Part shown: positions 15,880 to 24,822 of the stretch, piece by piece
Numbering within the stretch: position 1 is the first letter of the stretch
How the letters are laid out: each line of letters starts with the position of its first letter
Assembly (NCBI GenBank): GCA_902479075.1
Contig: CABSNK010000018.1
Coordinates: 1-46,172 of the forward strand
Origin: an uncultured Collinsella sp.
Lineage (GTDB): Bacteria > Actinomycetota > Coriobacteriia > Coriobacteriales > Coriobacteriaceae
Reading direction: 5' to 3'
DNA: 46,172 nt
Made by a program: the position numbers and the translations under genes
The notes under the pieces: model-generated
The model's input: the letters and a program-made list of their open reading frames with translations, nothing else
Database searches by the model: none
What the model was told of the DNA's origin: nothing

Positions 15880-17826
15880 GTGCGTGTGGCAGGTCACGAC
15901 AACATTCCAACACTTGCCGAGCAGGTTTCGCGCGTTCCCACGCAACCCGGCTGCTACCTTTGGAAAGATGCCAAGGGCGATGTCATCTATGTGGGCAAGG
16001 CAAAAAACTTGCGTGCCCGTATGCGTCAATACGTGACGCTGCAGGACGAGCGTCAAAAGATCCCGCTCATGATGCAGCTGGTGGCGAGCTTCGACTATAT
16101 CGTGGTGGAGACCGAGCACGAGGCATTGGTGCTCGAGCGCAATCTGATCGGCCAGTACCATCCGTACTTCAACGTCGACCTTAAGGACGATAAAAGCTAT
16201 CCCTTTATCGCCATCACTAAAAGCGATCTATTTCCCGCTATTAAATACACGCGCGAGCGCCATAAGCCCGGCACGCGCTATTTTGGCCCCTATACCGATA
16301 GTCGTGCGGCGCGTGAGACCATCGATACGCTACGCAAGGTCATTCCTATTTGCTCGGCATCCTGTGCGGAATGGCGCCGCTGCCGCCGCATCGTCGAATC
16401 TCATAAGGGCGAAGAAGACATCGTCAATATGATTTGCGCGCAAAACGGGCGTCCCTGTTTTGACTACCATGTCGGGCGCGGGCCGGGCGCATGCGTCGGC
16501 GCGATTTCCCCTGCCGACTATGCCAAGAACGTCAAGCGTGTCGAACGTTTCTTGTCGGGCCATCGCAAGGATGTCGTCGACGAGCTTACGTCCGAGATGA
16601 CGGAGGCAGCCGAGACGCTCGATTTTGAACGTGCGGCGCGCGTCAAGCGTCGCCTGGAAGTCATTAGGGGCCTGGACGATCGCCAACAGGTCGTTTTTCC
16701 ATCGAGCGTCGATATCGACGTCATCGGCTTCTATCGCGAAGAGACTATCTCTGCCGCCTGTGTCTTTGTCGTTCGCGAGGGCCGAACGGTTCGAACTTGT
16801 GAGTTCATCCTCGATAAAGGCCTGGATGTCGACGAGGAAGAGCTTCAATCGGGCTTTCTTAAGCGCTATTACGACGAGACGGCCGATATTCCAGCCGAGA
16901 TCAATCTCTCTGTCGAGCTTGAGGATGCTGAAGCGTTGGGGGAGTGGCTTGCGGGCAAGCGCGAACGCTCTTGCCATCTCCATAGGCCGCAGCGCGGCGA
17001 AAAGCACCGCCTGCTCGATATGGCTTCCAAAAATGCGCGCCATGCCCTCATGCGCTACATGATGCGCACGGGGTATGCTGACGATCGCACCAATCAGGCG
17101 CTCCTGGAGCTCGAAAGTGCGCTGGCGCTGCCTGCGCCGCCGTTGCGCATCGAGTGCTTCGATATCTCGACGTTGCACGGCACCTTTACCGTCGCTTCGA
17201 TGGTGGTATTTACCAACGGCCGTGCCGACAAGGGCCAGTATCGTCGCTTTAAAATTCAGGCCGAATTGGACGAGGCGAACGACTTCGTATCGATGTCCGA
17301 AGTTCTGGGGCGTCGCTATGCTCCCGAGCGCATGGCGGACGAGCGCTTTGGCTCGCGCCCCGATTTGCTCGTTGTCGATGGCGGCAAGCCGCAGTTGACC
17401 GCTGCAATTAAGCAACTTGAGGCGCTCGGCCTCGATATACCAGTTTGTGGCTTGGCAAAGGCCGATGAGGAAGTTTTCGTGCCGTGGGACGAGACTCCCG
17501 TCGTGCTACCGACCGGCTCCGCTTCGCTTTATCTGATCAAGCAGGTTCGCGATGAATCCCACCGATTTGCGATTACGTTCCACCGCGAGTTGCGCAATAA
17601 GGCTATGACGGTTTCGGTGCTTGACGACGTTCCGGGCGTGGGACCCACTAGAAAACGTGCCATTATGCGCCATTTTGGCTCGATGAAGCGTTTGCGCGCG
17701 GCAAGCGAGCAGGAGATTGCGGAAGTTCGAGGCGTTCCGGCCGATGTCGCCAAAGCGGTCCACGAGGCACTTGTTGCATGGAATGCCGAGCGCGCCCAGG
17801 CATCGGCCAGCCGTTCCGAAAACTAA
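15880..17826 (+). CDS. uvrC: UvrABC excinuclease subunit C
   Basis: UvrC makes both incisions around a lesion after UvrB has bound. The 648-residue protein has an N-terminal GIY-YIG nuclease domain (GCYLW...IYVGKAKNLRARM, about 22-48) and a UVR motif that pairs with UvrB (LDFERAARVKRRLEVI, about 240-255). A C-terminal RNase H-like domain (IECFDIS, VDGGKPQL) precedes tandem helix-hairpin-helix motifs (VPGVGPTRKRAIM, VRGVPADVAKAV). The start codon is GTG; it lies directly after the murJ stop, and a second GTG at 15886 has better spacing from AGTAGG. The true start is therefore 15880 or 15886. Confidence 0.95.
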   Translation: MRVAGHDNIPTLAEQVSRVPTQPGCYLWKDAKGDVIYVGKAKNLRARMRQYVTLQDERQKIPLMMQLVASFDYIVVETEHEALVLERNLIGQYHPYFNVDLKDDKSYPFIAITKSDLFPAIKYTRERHKPGTRYFGPYTDSRAARETIDTLRKVIPICSASCAEWRRCRRIVESHKGEEDIVNMICAQNGRPCFDYHVGRGPGACVGAISPADYAKNVKRVERFLSGHRKDVVDELTSEMTEAAETLDFERAARVKRRLEVIRGLDDRQQVVFPSSVDIDVIGFYREETISAACVFVVREGRTVRTCEFILDKGLDVDEEELQSGFLKRYYDETADIPAEINLSVELEDAEALGEWLAGKRERSCHLHRPQRGEKHRLLDMASKNARHALMRYMMRTGYADDRTNQALLELESALALPAPPLRIECFDISTLHGTFTVASMVVFTNGRADKGQYRRFKIQAELDEANDFVSMSEVLGRRYAPERMADERFGSRPDLLVVDGGKPQLTAAIKQLEALGLDIPVCGLAKADEEVFVPWDETPVVLPTGSASLYLIKQVRDESHRFAITFHRELRNKAMTVSVLDDVPGVGPTRKRAIMRHFGSMKRLRAASEQEIAEVRGVPADVAKAVHEALVAWNAERAQASASRSEN

Positions 17827-17851
17827 ACGTGCTTCTAAACAACTGATATAC

Positions 17852-17880
17852 ATGATTGGCCGATTTTCAATCATTTATTT
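17852..17880 (+). terminator. Possible weak terminator after uvrC
   Basis: ATGATTG (17852-17858) pairs with CAATCAT (17868-17874), followed by TTATTT. The stem is AT-rich and short. Confidence 0.4.
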
Positions 17881-17950
17881 CGCGGCGATTACCTGTCGAT
17901 TTCGGGTTTTATTAACGCTAAAACGTTTGACTAGCCATGGTGAACAACCC

Positions 17951-17959
17951 TGCTATCCT
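17951..17959 (+). promoter_or_regulatory. Candidate extended -10 promoter
   Basis: TGCTATCCT has the TGN-TATNNT form of an extended -10 box. A TTGACT lies upstream but 21 bases from TATCCT, too far for a standard -35. Confidence 0.35.
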
Positions 17960-18032
17960 GCGGGTTGACGAAGACTGATATCTCACCTCGTCGATACATA
18001 CTGTCTGGCGAATCGTTTGTCAATGAATTCGG

Positions 18033-18055
18033 TGAACGGTAGTAAATACCGTTCA
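18033..18055. promoter_or_regulatory. Perfect inverted repeat, likely operator of the sialic acid operon
   Basis: TGAACGGTA (18033-18041), a 5-base GTAAA centre and TACCGTTCA (18047-18055) form a 9-5-9 palindrome. It lies between the two candidate promoters and about 140 bases before the binding-protein gene. There is no T-tract after it, so a protein-binding site is more likely than a terminator. No regulator gene is adjacent. Confidence 0.5.
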
Positions 18056-18094
18056 AGCGTATGTATGTATCGGTCGCCGAGCGCGGCACCTCAG

Positions 18095-18122
18095 TTGGGT
18101 CCGTCGGTAGGTAAGGTATATA
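18095..18122 (+). promoter_or_regulatory. Candidate promoter of the sialic acid operon
   Basis: TTGGGT (18095-18100) and TATATA (18117-18122) are separated by 16 bases. The inverted repeat lies about 40-60 bases upstream of this -35 box. Confidence 0.4.
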
Positions 18123-18191
18123 TCGTCCGCAAGTTGCGCGGGGGCAAGTCTAGGTGCTCCCGGGTAAGATTCTCTATTGATAGGAGAAGAC

Positions 18192-19805
18192 ATGGCCATC
18201 ATCAACAAGGGTATGTCCAGGCGTTCGTTCCTCGGCCTCACCGGCAGCGTCGCTGCTGTCGCAGGGCTTGGTCTCACCGGCTGCGGTGGCAGCTCCAACG
18301 ACGAGGGTTCCGCTTCCGGTTCCACCGATTCCGCCAACCGTGGCGGCGGCGTGATCACCGCTGGTTCCGCTTACGCTCCGTCCAGCTTCGACCCCGCCAG
18401 CACCGGCTCCGCTGTGGGCCTGGGTGCTAACTGGCACGTCATCGAGGGCCTCTATGGCATCGATTACCACGACTACAGCACCTTCAACGAGCTCGCCACC
18501 GACGATCCCAAGTCCGTGGACGACACTACCTTCGAGGTCACCATCCGCAAGGGCGCCAAGTTCTCCGATGGCACCGAGGTCACTGCTGACGACGTCGTTG
18601 CCTCCTACACCGCTTGCGCTGCTTCTGCTACCTATGCTCCGTTCTTCCAGCCCTTCGAGTCCATCGAGGCCAAGGACGCCAGCACTGTAACGGTCAAGAC
18701 CAAGGTCCCCAACTTCTCCCTGCTCAAGGATCGTCTGGCCATCATCCGCGTTACCCCGGCTACCCAGGCCGAGGAGGATCGCGCTAAGCAGCCGATCGGC
18801 TCCGGCCCCTGGATGTACGACTCTATCTCCGATACCGAGATCACCCTGGTTCCCAACCCCGAGTACAACGGTGCGTATGCTGCCGAGGATAAGAAGATCC
18901 AGTACAGCATCCTGACCGACCCCACCGCTCGCGTTACCGCTCAGCAGGAGGGCTCCACGCTCGTTATGGAGCTCGTCACCGCTGACGCCGTCGACCAGCT
19001 CGAGAGCGCCGGCTGCAAGATCGATAACGTCCAGGGTTTCGGCACCCGCTTCATCATGTTCAACGTCGCCAAGGAGCCTTGGAACAACGTCAAGGTCCGT
19101 CAGGCCGTCATGTACGCGCTCGACACTGAGAAGATGATTACCAACACCTTCGCCGGCCTTGCTACCGCTGCCAGCTGCTACCTGCCCAAGAGCTTCACCA
19201 ACTATCATGAGGCTTCCACGGTGTACAAGACTGACGCCAAGAAGGCCAAGAAGCTCATCGAAGAGTCTGGCATCACCCCGGGCGCCATCACCCTGCGCAC
19301 CACCGACAACGAGCAGATCAAGGGCATGGCCGCTCAGGTCAAGAACGACCTCGACGCTCTCGGCTTCGATGTGACTATCCAGACCGATACCTCGCCGGCC
19401 ACCTACGCTGCCATCGACGGCGGCGAGGCCTACGATATCCTCCTTGCCCCTGGCGATCCGTCCTGCTTCGGCGCCGACCCCGACCTGCTGCTCAACTGGT
19501 GGTATGGCGACAACGTCTGGATGCAGACCCGTTGCCCGTGGAAGGATTCCGCTGAGTGGGCGAAGCTCCACGGTCTCATGGACGAGGCTCTTGCCGCCGA
19601 GGGCGACGAGCAGCAGAAGAAGTGGAACGAGTGCTTCGACATCATCGCCGACAACGCTGTTCTGTACCCCGTTGTCCACGTCAAGACCGTTTCCGCTTCC
19701 TGGGACGATCCGTCCACCGCGCCCAACGGCGAGGCCCTCGATGGCTTCAAGGGCATCGGCACGACGAGCATGTCCTTCAGGGGCGTCGCGACCGTCAAGG
19801 CCTAA
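18192..19805 (+). CDS. ABC transporter substrate-binding lipoprotein (SBP family 5), sialic acid candidate
   Basis: A family-5 extracytoplasmic binding protein (537 residues) that would deliver ligand to the permeases encoded just downstream. Family 5 mostly binds peptides or nickel, but some members bind sugars and sialic acid (SatA-type). The N-terminus has a twin-arginine motif SRRSFLG (Arg10-Arg11), a hydrophobic stretch and a lipobox LTGC with Cys31, so it is probably exported folded by Tat and lipid-anchored. The core shows the family pattern (FEVTIRKGAKFSDGTEVTADDV, split here for length: FEVTIRKGAKF and GTEVTADDV). The start at 18192 follows TAGGAGA. Neighbouring nan genes make sialic acid the best guess for the ligand; binding itself cannot be read from sequence. 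Confidence 0.85.
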   Translation: MAIINKGMSRRSFLGLTGSVAAVAGLGLTGCGGSSNDEGSASGSTDSANRGGGVITAGSAYAPSSFDPASTGSAVGLGANWHVIEGLYGIDYHDYSTFNELATDDPKSVDDTTFEVTIRKGAKFSDGTEVTADDVVASYTACAASATYAPFFQPFESIEAKDASTVTVKTKVPNFSLLKDRLAIIRVTPATQAEEDRAKQPIGSGPWMYDSISDTEITLVPNPEYNGAYAAEDKKIQYSILTDPTARVTAQQEGSTLVMELVTADAVDQLESAGCKIDNVQGFGTRFIMFNVAKEPWNNVKVRQAVMYALDTEKMITNTFAGLATAASCYLPKSFTNYHEASTVYKTDAKKAKKLIEESGITPGAITLRTTDNEQIKGMAAQVKNDLDALGFDVTIQTDTSPATYAAIDGGEAYDILLAPGDPSCFGADPDLLLNWWYGDNVWMQTRCPWKDSAEWAKLHGLMDEALAAEGDEQQKKWNECFDIIADNAVLYPVVHVKTVSASWDDPSTAPNGEALDGFKGIGTTSMSFRGVATVKA

Positions 19806-19866
19806 GACTCGCTTGAGTCATATGTGGGGCGTCGGTCGTAAGGCAACGTCCTCATAGTTGAAACAA

Positions 19867-19902
19867 AGACCCGGGCGGCCTCGATGTCGCTCGGGTCTTG
19901 TA
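19867..19902 (+). terminator. Attenuator-like hairpin after the binding-protein gene
   Basis: AGACCCG and CGGGTCT (about 19868-19874 and 19889-19896) form a GC-rich stem followed by TGTAATG rather than a clean T-tract. It lies between the binding-protein and permease genes and probably lowers or protects transcript ends, giving more binding protein than permease. Confidence 0.5.
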
Positions 19903-19960
19903 ATGAGTATCCATACTCATATACCAGTTGGTCCTACCGACAAAAGAAAGGGGAGAGAAC

Positions 19961-20917
19961 GTGAACAACTTTCTACGTTTGATTGGAAGGCGTCTCGTGG
20001 CGCTGCCGATCATGGCATTGGGCGTCACCGTCCTGGTGTTCTTCCTTATGTCGTTCTCCAAGACCGACCCCGCCTATACGGCGTTGGGTGACGGTGCCTC
20101 GCCCGAGGCGGTTGCCGAGTACCATGAGAAGTATGGTCTGGACGACCCCTGGCCCGTGCGCTACGTGCGCTACATGGGCGATCTGATCCATGGTGACATG
20201 GGCACCTATGGTGCTGCTCGCAACTCTGTTGCCAAGCGCATCTCCACGGCCCTGCCCGTCACGATGCAGCTGACCTTCATCGGTCTAGCCATCGGCGCGG
20301 TCGTCTCGTTTTTGCTCGGCGTCATCGCGGCACTGTATCGCGATAAATGGCCGGACCAAGTGATCCGCGTCTTCTCCATCGCCGGCTTGGCAACCCCGTC
20401 GTTCTGGCTTGCCGTTCTGTTGATCCTGCTGTTCTCTTCCTACCTTAAGGTGCTCCCGGCGTCCGGTGCTCTGCCTCACTTCACCACCAACCCGGCTGGC
20501 TATCTGGGACGTATGATCATGCCCGCTATCGCTCTGGCATTCCCGCTGACGGGCCAGATGACTCGTATCGTGCGTACGGCCATGGTCGAGGAGCTCGATA
20601 AGGACTATGTCCGTATGGCCCGCGGCGCCGGCGTTCCCGAGAAGGTCGTCGTCGGCATCAACGTTTTGCGCAACGCGCTGATCACCCCGGTCACCACCCT
20701 CGGTCTTAAGATCGGCTACCTCATGGGCGGCGCCGTCGTCATCGAGGTCATCTTCAACCTCCCCGGCATGGGTACTGCGATTCTGCAGGGCGTTCAGGGC
20801 AACGAGGCGAACCTGGTTCAGGGCGTCGTCATCGTCGTTGCTCTTGCCTTCATCATCATCAACATCGTGGTTGACATGCTCTACCTGCTCATCAACCCGC
20901 GCATCAGGACGGTGTAG
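19961..20917 (+). CDS. DppB-type ABC transporter permease
   Basis: A membrane subunit of a peptide/nickel-type importer (318 residues), here placed in the sialic acid locus. It has an N-terminal membrane segment (LVALPIMALGVTVLVFFLM), about six helices in total, and the ATPase-contacting loop (DKDYVRMARGAGVPEKVVV), which matches the EAA-type motif of this family. The GTG start at 19961 is preceded by AAAGGGGAGAG; the in-frame ATG at 19928 lies upstream of that site and is rejected. It stops three bases before the fused permease-ATPase gene. Confidence 0.9.
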   Translation: MNNFLRLIGRRLVALPIMALGVTVLVFFLMSFSKTDPAYTALGDGASPEAVAEYHEKYGLDDPWPVRYVRYMGDLIHGDMGTYGAARNSVAKRISTALPVTMQLTFIGLAIGAVVSFLLGVIAALYRDKWPDQVIRVFSIAGLATPSFWLAVLLILLFSSYLKVLPASGALPHFTTNPAGYLGRMIMPAIALAFPLTGQMTRIVRTAMVEELDKDYVRMARGAGVPEKVVVGINVLRNALITPVTTLGLKIGYLMGGAVVIEVIFNLPGMGTAILQGVQGNEANLVQGVVIVVALAFIIINIVVDMLYLLINPRIRTV

Positions 20918-20920
20918 ATT

Positions 20921-22936
20921 ATGGTAAAGATTCGAGAGAAGCAAACCGAGCAGCTCGAGAAGGCTGCCTCCAAGGGGCTCAAGCTCGGTGGCTGGAAGAA
21001 GATGACGCTGTCTTCTAAGATTGCCGCCGTCGTGCTGGTGCTGGTCGCCCTGACTGCGATTTTGGCGCCCCTTCTTGCCCCCTATAGCCCGGTCGAGATC
21101 TTTACGGCTCGCCAGGCTCCCGGCAACGGATTTATCTTCGGTACCGACGATAAGGGCCGCGACATTCTGTCGCGTATGCTCTACGGTGGTCGTTACTCGC
21201 TGATTATCGGCTTTGGTGCTACCGCCATGGCTTTGGTCTGTGGTTCCGTTGTCGGCGCTCTTGCAGCGGTTTCGCGCAAGTCTATCTCTGAGGCGATCAT
21301 GCGTATCCTGGACATCATCATGTCCATCCCGGGTATCGCCCTCGCAGCCGTTTTCGTCTCCATCCTGGGCAATTCCGTGCCGTCGATCATTTTCGCCATC
21401 GGCTTTATGTACACTCCGCAGATCGCCCGTATCGTGCGCGCCAACATCGTGTCCGAGTACGGTGAGGACTATGTCCGCGCGGTCATCGTGTCCGGCGCCA
21501 AGGCTCCGTGGATTCTGATCAAGCATGTTCTGCGCAACTGCATCGCTCCGATCATGGTCTTCACCGTTACCCTGGTCGCAGACGCCATCATCTTCGAGGC
21601 CTCGCTGACCTTCATCGGCGCCGGCATCCAGGAGCCCACCGCTACCTGGGGCAACATCCTCGCCGACGCCCGCGGCGGCGTGCTCGCTGGCCGTTGGTGG
21701 CAGGCACTGTTCCCGGGCCTGGCCATTATGATCACCTGCCTGGCGCTCAACATCCTCTCCGAGGGCATTACCGACGCTATGGCTGCCGCTCCCTCCGCCG
21801 CCCTGGATCCGACCGATTCCTCCAAGCGTCGCGAGGCCGATCTGCTGGTCTCCGACCCCGTTCGTGCCTACAAGGAGCAGGCTCAGTCCCTCTCCGCTCG
21901 CCTTGGCGCCCTGCGCGATGTCGAGCTCAAGCGTAACGACCGCCATGTGCCCGACGAGTCTGTCGAGCCGATTCTCTCGGTCCGTGACTTCTGCATTCAG
22001 TTTGAGCACCACGGTGACATCAACGTCGTCGACCACGTCAACTTTGACGTCCGTCCCGGCCAGACCATGGGCCTGGTAGGCGAGTCCGGCTGCGGTAAGT
22101 CCATCACCACGCTGGCCATCATGGGCCTGACCGACGATGACGAGCACCTTTCTGGTGAGGTTCTCTGGGAGGGCCGCGATCTGCTCAAGATGAGCAAGAA
22201 GGAGTGGTTCGGCCTGCGCGGTACCGATATCGCCATGGTCTATCAGGACGCCCTGTCCTCGCTCAACCCCTCCATGCTCATTTCCGCCCAGATGAAGCAG
22301 CTCACCAAGCGCGGCGGCACCCGTAGCGCCGAGGAGCTCCTGGAGCTCGTGGGCCTCGACCCCAAGCGTACGCTCGAGAGCTATCCGCATGAGCTTTCCG
22401 GTGGTCAGCGTCAGCGCGTTCTGATCGCTATGGCCCTTACCCGCGACCCCAAGCTGGTCATCTGCGACGAGCCCACGACCGCTCTGGACGTTACCGTCCA
22501 GAAGCAGGTCATCAAGCTGCTTAACGACCTTCAGGCCAAGCTCGGCTTTGCCATGATCTTCGTTTCGCACGACCTGGCACTGGTCGCCGAGGTCGCCCAT
22601 AACATCACGGTTATGTACGCCGGCCAGGTTATCGAGCAGGCGCCCACCAAGGAGCTGCTCACCAACCCGATCCACGAGTACACTCGCGGTCTTCTGGGTT
22701 CCGTCCTGTCCATCGAGAGCGGTTCGGGCCGCCTGCACCAGGTGCCCGGCGCCGTTCCGAGCCCGCGCGATTTCCCCAAGGGCGATCGCTTCGCACCCCG
22801 CTCGAGTCATCCGCGCATTGGCCTGGACACCCGTCCGGTCTTCAAGCGCGTGCCCGGCACCGAGCACTTCTATTCCGAGCTCCCCGACGAGGTGCTCAAG
22901 GCAAATGGTTTGACCCCTCACGCGGAGGTGATGTAG
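20921..22936 (+). CDS. Fused DppC-type permease and DppD-type ATPase
   Basis: One 671-residue chain carries two normally separate subunits. Residues 1-290 form a DppC-like permease with FGTDDKGRDILSRMLYGGR (73-91) and the EAA-type loop YGEDYVRAVIVSGAK (180-194). A charged linker of about 60 residues follows, then an ATPase with Walker A GESGCGKS (387-394), signature LSGGQRQR and Walker B LVICDEPTTALD. The usual C-terminal cysteine motif of DppD proteins is absent: the place of FxPRCP reads FAPRSSHP. There is no stop or frameshift between the halves. The arrangement implies a transporter with permease and one ATPase tethered, paired with the separate DppB and DppF subunits. Confidence 0.93.
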   Translation: MVKIREKQTEQLEKAASKGLKLGGWKKMTLSSKIAAVVLVLVALTAILAPLLAPYSPVEIFTARQAPGNGFIFGTDDKGRDILSRMLYGGRYSLIIGFGATAMALVCGSVVGALAAVSRKSISEAIMRILDIIMSIPGIALAAVFVSILGNSVPSIIFAIGFMYTPQIARIVRANIVSEYGEDYVRAVIVSGAKAPWILIKHVLRNCIAPIMVFTVTLVADAIIFEASLTFIGAGIQEPTATWGNILADARGGVLAGRWWQALFPGLAIMITCLALNILSEGITDAMAAAPSAALDPTDSSKRREADLLVSDPVRAYKEQAQSLSARLGALRDVELKRNDRHVPDESVEPILSVRDFCIQFEHHGDINVVDHVNFDVRPGQTMGLVGESGCGKSITTLAIMGLTDDDEHLSGEVLWEGRDLLKMSKKEWFGLRGTDIAMVYQDALSSLNPSMLISAQMKQLTKRGGTRSAEELLELVGLDPKRTLESYPHELSGGQRQRVLIAMALTRDPKLVICDEPTTALDVTVQKQVIKLLNDLQAKLGFAMIFVSHDLALVAEVAHNITVMYAGQVIEQAPTKELLTNPIHEYTRGLLGSVLSIESGSGRLHQVPGAVPSPRDFPKGDRFAPRSSHPRIGLDTRPVFKRVPGTEHFYSELPDEVLKANGLTPHAEVM

Positions 22937-23764
22937 ATGAGCGAGACCGCAGTCAACGGCGTCGAGCCGATCATCTTCCTTGATGACGTCCACGTCACCT
23001 TTAGGACCCGTACCGGCTCGATTCTGCACCCCAACCTGGTTCACGCCGTCCAGGGTGTAACGATTAAGCTCATGCCCGGACAGACCATCGGCATCGTCGG
23101 CGAGTCTGGTTGCGGAAAGTCCACCACGGCTAACGTCATGTGCGGCCTGCAGGCCCCCACGAGCGGCAAGGTCTACTTTAAGGGCAAGGACGTTACCAAA
23201 CGTACCGCCGAGGACCGTCGCCACATGGGTCGCGTCATCTCGGTCGTGTTCCAGAACCCGGCCACGGCGCTCAATCCCCGCATGGTCGTTCGCGAGCAAC
23301 TGCTCGACCCCATGCGCGTCCACAACCTGGGTACCGAGGCCGAGCAGGAGAAGCGCGTCAAGGAGCTCTTGGAGCTCACCGGCCTGCCCAGCTCCGCCGC
23401 CGAGGTTCTTCCCGGCCAGCTTTCGGGCGGCCAGCGCCAGCGCGTGGCAATTGCCCGTGCCCTGTCGCTGAACCCCGATGCCATCATCGCCGACGAGCCC
23501 ACCTCGGCTCTGGACGTTTCGGTCCGCGCGCAGATTCTGAACCTGCTGACCGACCTTAAGAAGGAGCTCGGCCTGGCCATGGTGTTCATTAGCCATGACA
23601 TCCAGACGGTCCGCTATATCTCTGACGACATCATCGTTATGAATGGCGGCAAGATCGTCGAGCAGGGCGAGGCCAAGCAGGTCTTCCAGCACCCTCAGGA
23701 CCCCTACACCAAGATGCTGCTCGGCGCTGCGCCGTCGCTGCTGCATCCCAAGCTCGGCGAGTAG
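22937..23764 (+). CDS. DppF-type ABC transporter ATPase, short form
   Basis: The second ATPase of the sialic acid importer candidate. The 275-residue protein has Walker A GESGCGKS (55-62), signature LSGGQRQRVAIARAL, Walker B AIIADEPTSALD and the switch histidine in FISHDIQTV. It ends soon after the ABC core (DPYTKMLLGAAPSLLHPKLGE), lacking the oligopeptide-type C-terminal domain with cysteines that is present in the 42-kb paralogue. A strong GGAGGTGATG site lies just before the ATG, overlapping the end of the fusion gene. Confidence 0.92.
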   Translation: MSETAVNGVEPIIFLDDVHVTFRTRTGSILHPNLVHAVQGVTIKLMPGQTIGIVGESGCGKSTTANVMCGLQAPTSGKVYFKGKDVTKRTAEDRRHMGRVISVVFQNPATALNPRMVVREQLLDPMRVHNLGTEAEQEKRVKELLELTGLPSSAAEVLPGQLSGGQRQRVAIARALSLNPDAIIADEPTSALDVSVRAQILNLLTDLKKELGLAMVFISHDIQTVRYISDDIIVMNGGKIVEQGEAKQVFQHPQDPYTKMLLGAAPSLLHPKLGE

Positions 23765-23844
23765 CCTCGCTTTCCCTCCCGTGCGCCCGGTTCCCTTGCC
23801 GGGCGCACCTCCGTTGCGATTTCGAAAGGTTGGGTTCACGAGCC

Positions 23845-24822
23845 ATGCCAAGTGCTCAGGAGCTACAACAGCAATTTGGTGAATATCGAGGCGCCATGCC
23901 CCGTCCATCAGATTTCGATCTCTTTTGGAAGGATCGCATGGCCGAGGCTGACGCCGTCGGGCTTGACTATGCGATCGAGGCGGCATCGGTCACCGATGCC
24001 GTGACCTGCCAGCTTTTCGATCTCTGGTATACCGGCATGTGTGGCGCTCGCCTGCACGCCAAGTACCTTAAACCTGTCTCGGACGAGCCCATGCCATTGG
24101 TACTTCAGTTCCATGGATATCCAGGTGCGAGTCGCAGCTGGTTTGAGCAGGCATCGTTTGCGGGCATGGGCATGGCGCTCATTGCTCTCGATTGTCCTGG
24201 TCAAGGAGGTCCGTCCGAGGACATTGGCGGATTTGAGGGCACAACGGTCGCGGGCCATATCGTCGCCGGTATCGACGGTGACCCGGCCAACCTCTACTAT
24301 GTCCGCTTGCACCAAGATATTCGCATTCTGTGCCGTATTGTTCGCGAGCTCGAGGGCATCGATCTTGCCCGTGTGTTTGTGAACGGCGCGTCGCAGGGCG
24401 GCGGTTTGGGTATAGCGACCTGTGCGCTTAACAGCGAGCTTATCAATCGCGCCGCCATCCTCTATCCCTTCCTGTCGGATTTCCGCCTGGTCTGGGATTT
24501 GGATGCCGACGACATCGCCTACGAGGGCCTGCGCTATTGGTCTCGCTGGTTTGACGAGGACTCGACTCGTATCGACGAAGCCTATGCCAAGCTGGCGTAC
24601 TTCGATTCCAAGAACTTTGCCCCCATGGTCAAATGCCCCGTGCTGTTTGGCACGGGCACAGCCGATATCGTCTGCCCTCCGGCGACGCAGTTTGCAGTCT
24701 ACAACAACCTGACCTGCGAAAAGCGTCATGAGTTCTTTGAAGGCTTCGGTCACGAGGAGATTCAGGATTTTGACGATCTGATCATTCCGTTTTTCTGCAA
24801 GGGAGGGGAGGCTCATGTCTAA
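23845..24822 (+). CDS. CE7/AXE1-family acetyl esterase, possible sialate O-acetylesterase
   Basis: An alpha/beta-hydrolase of the acetylxylan esterase / cephalosporin-C deacetylase family, 325 residues as is usual. The catalytic triad is visible: Ser183 in GASQGG, Asp274 in GTADIVCPP and His303 in GFGHEE; the oxyanion segment is FHGYPG (90-94). The family removes acetyl groups from sugars. Its place between a transporter and nanA suggests O-acetylated sialic acid as substrate, which is inference; known sialate esterases (NanS, SIAE) belong to other families. No signal peptide is seen, so it acts in the cytoplasm. The ATG at 23845 was preferred over a TTG at 23830; neither has an ideal ribosome site. 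Confidence 0.82.
   Translation: MPSAQELQQQFGEYRGAMPRPSDFDLFWKDRMAEADAVGLDYAIEAASVTDAVTCQLFDLWYTGMCGARLHAKYLKPVSDEPMPLVLQFHGYPGASRSWFEQASFAGMGMALIALDCPGQGGPSEDIGGFEGTTVAGHIVAGIDGDPANLYYVRLHQDIRILCRIVRELEGIDLARVFVNGASQGGGLGIATCALNSELINRAAILYPFLSDFRLVWDLDADDIAYEGLRYWSRWFDEDSTRIDEAYAKLAYFDSKNFAPMVKCPVLFGTGTADIVCPPATQFAVYNNLTCEKRHEFFEGFGHEEIQDFDDLIIPFFCKGGEAHV

Larger units (their letters stand above)
17827..18191 (+). promoter_or_regulatory. Non-coding leader region of the sialic acid operon
   Basis: This 365-base gap has no credible gene. It contains a weak terminator, AT-rich words (TTAACGCTAAAACGTT, 17912-17927), two candidate promoters, a perfect inverted repeat (18033-18055), and the ribosome-binding site TAGGAGA before the binding-protein gene. 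The length and content suggest regulated transcription. Confidence 0.6.

Noticed and set aside
17990..18190. Riboswitch in the leader of the sialic acid operon
   Set aside because: Apart from the 9-5-9 palindrome I could not fold a recognisable aptamer or expression platform.
20285..23986. Very long minus-strand open frame (1233 codons) opposite the transporter genes
   Set aside because: It is a shadow of highly biased GC-rich genes on the plus strand; the translation is low-complexity and resembles no protein family.
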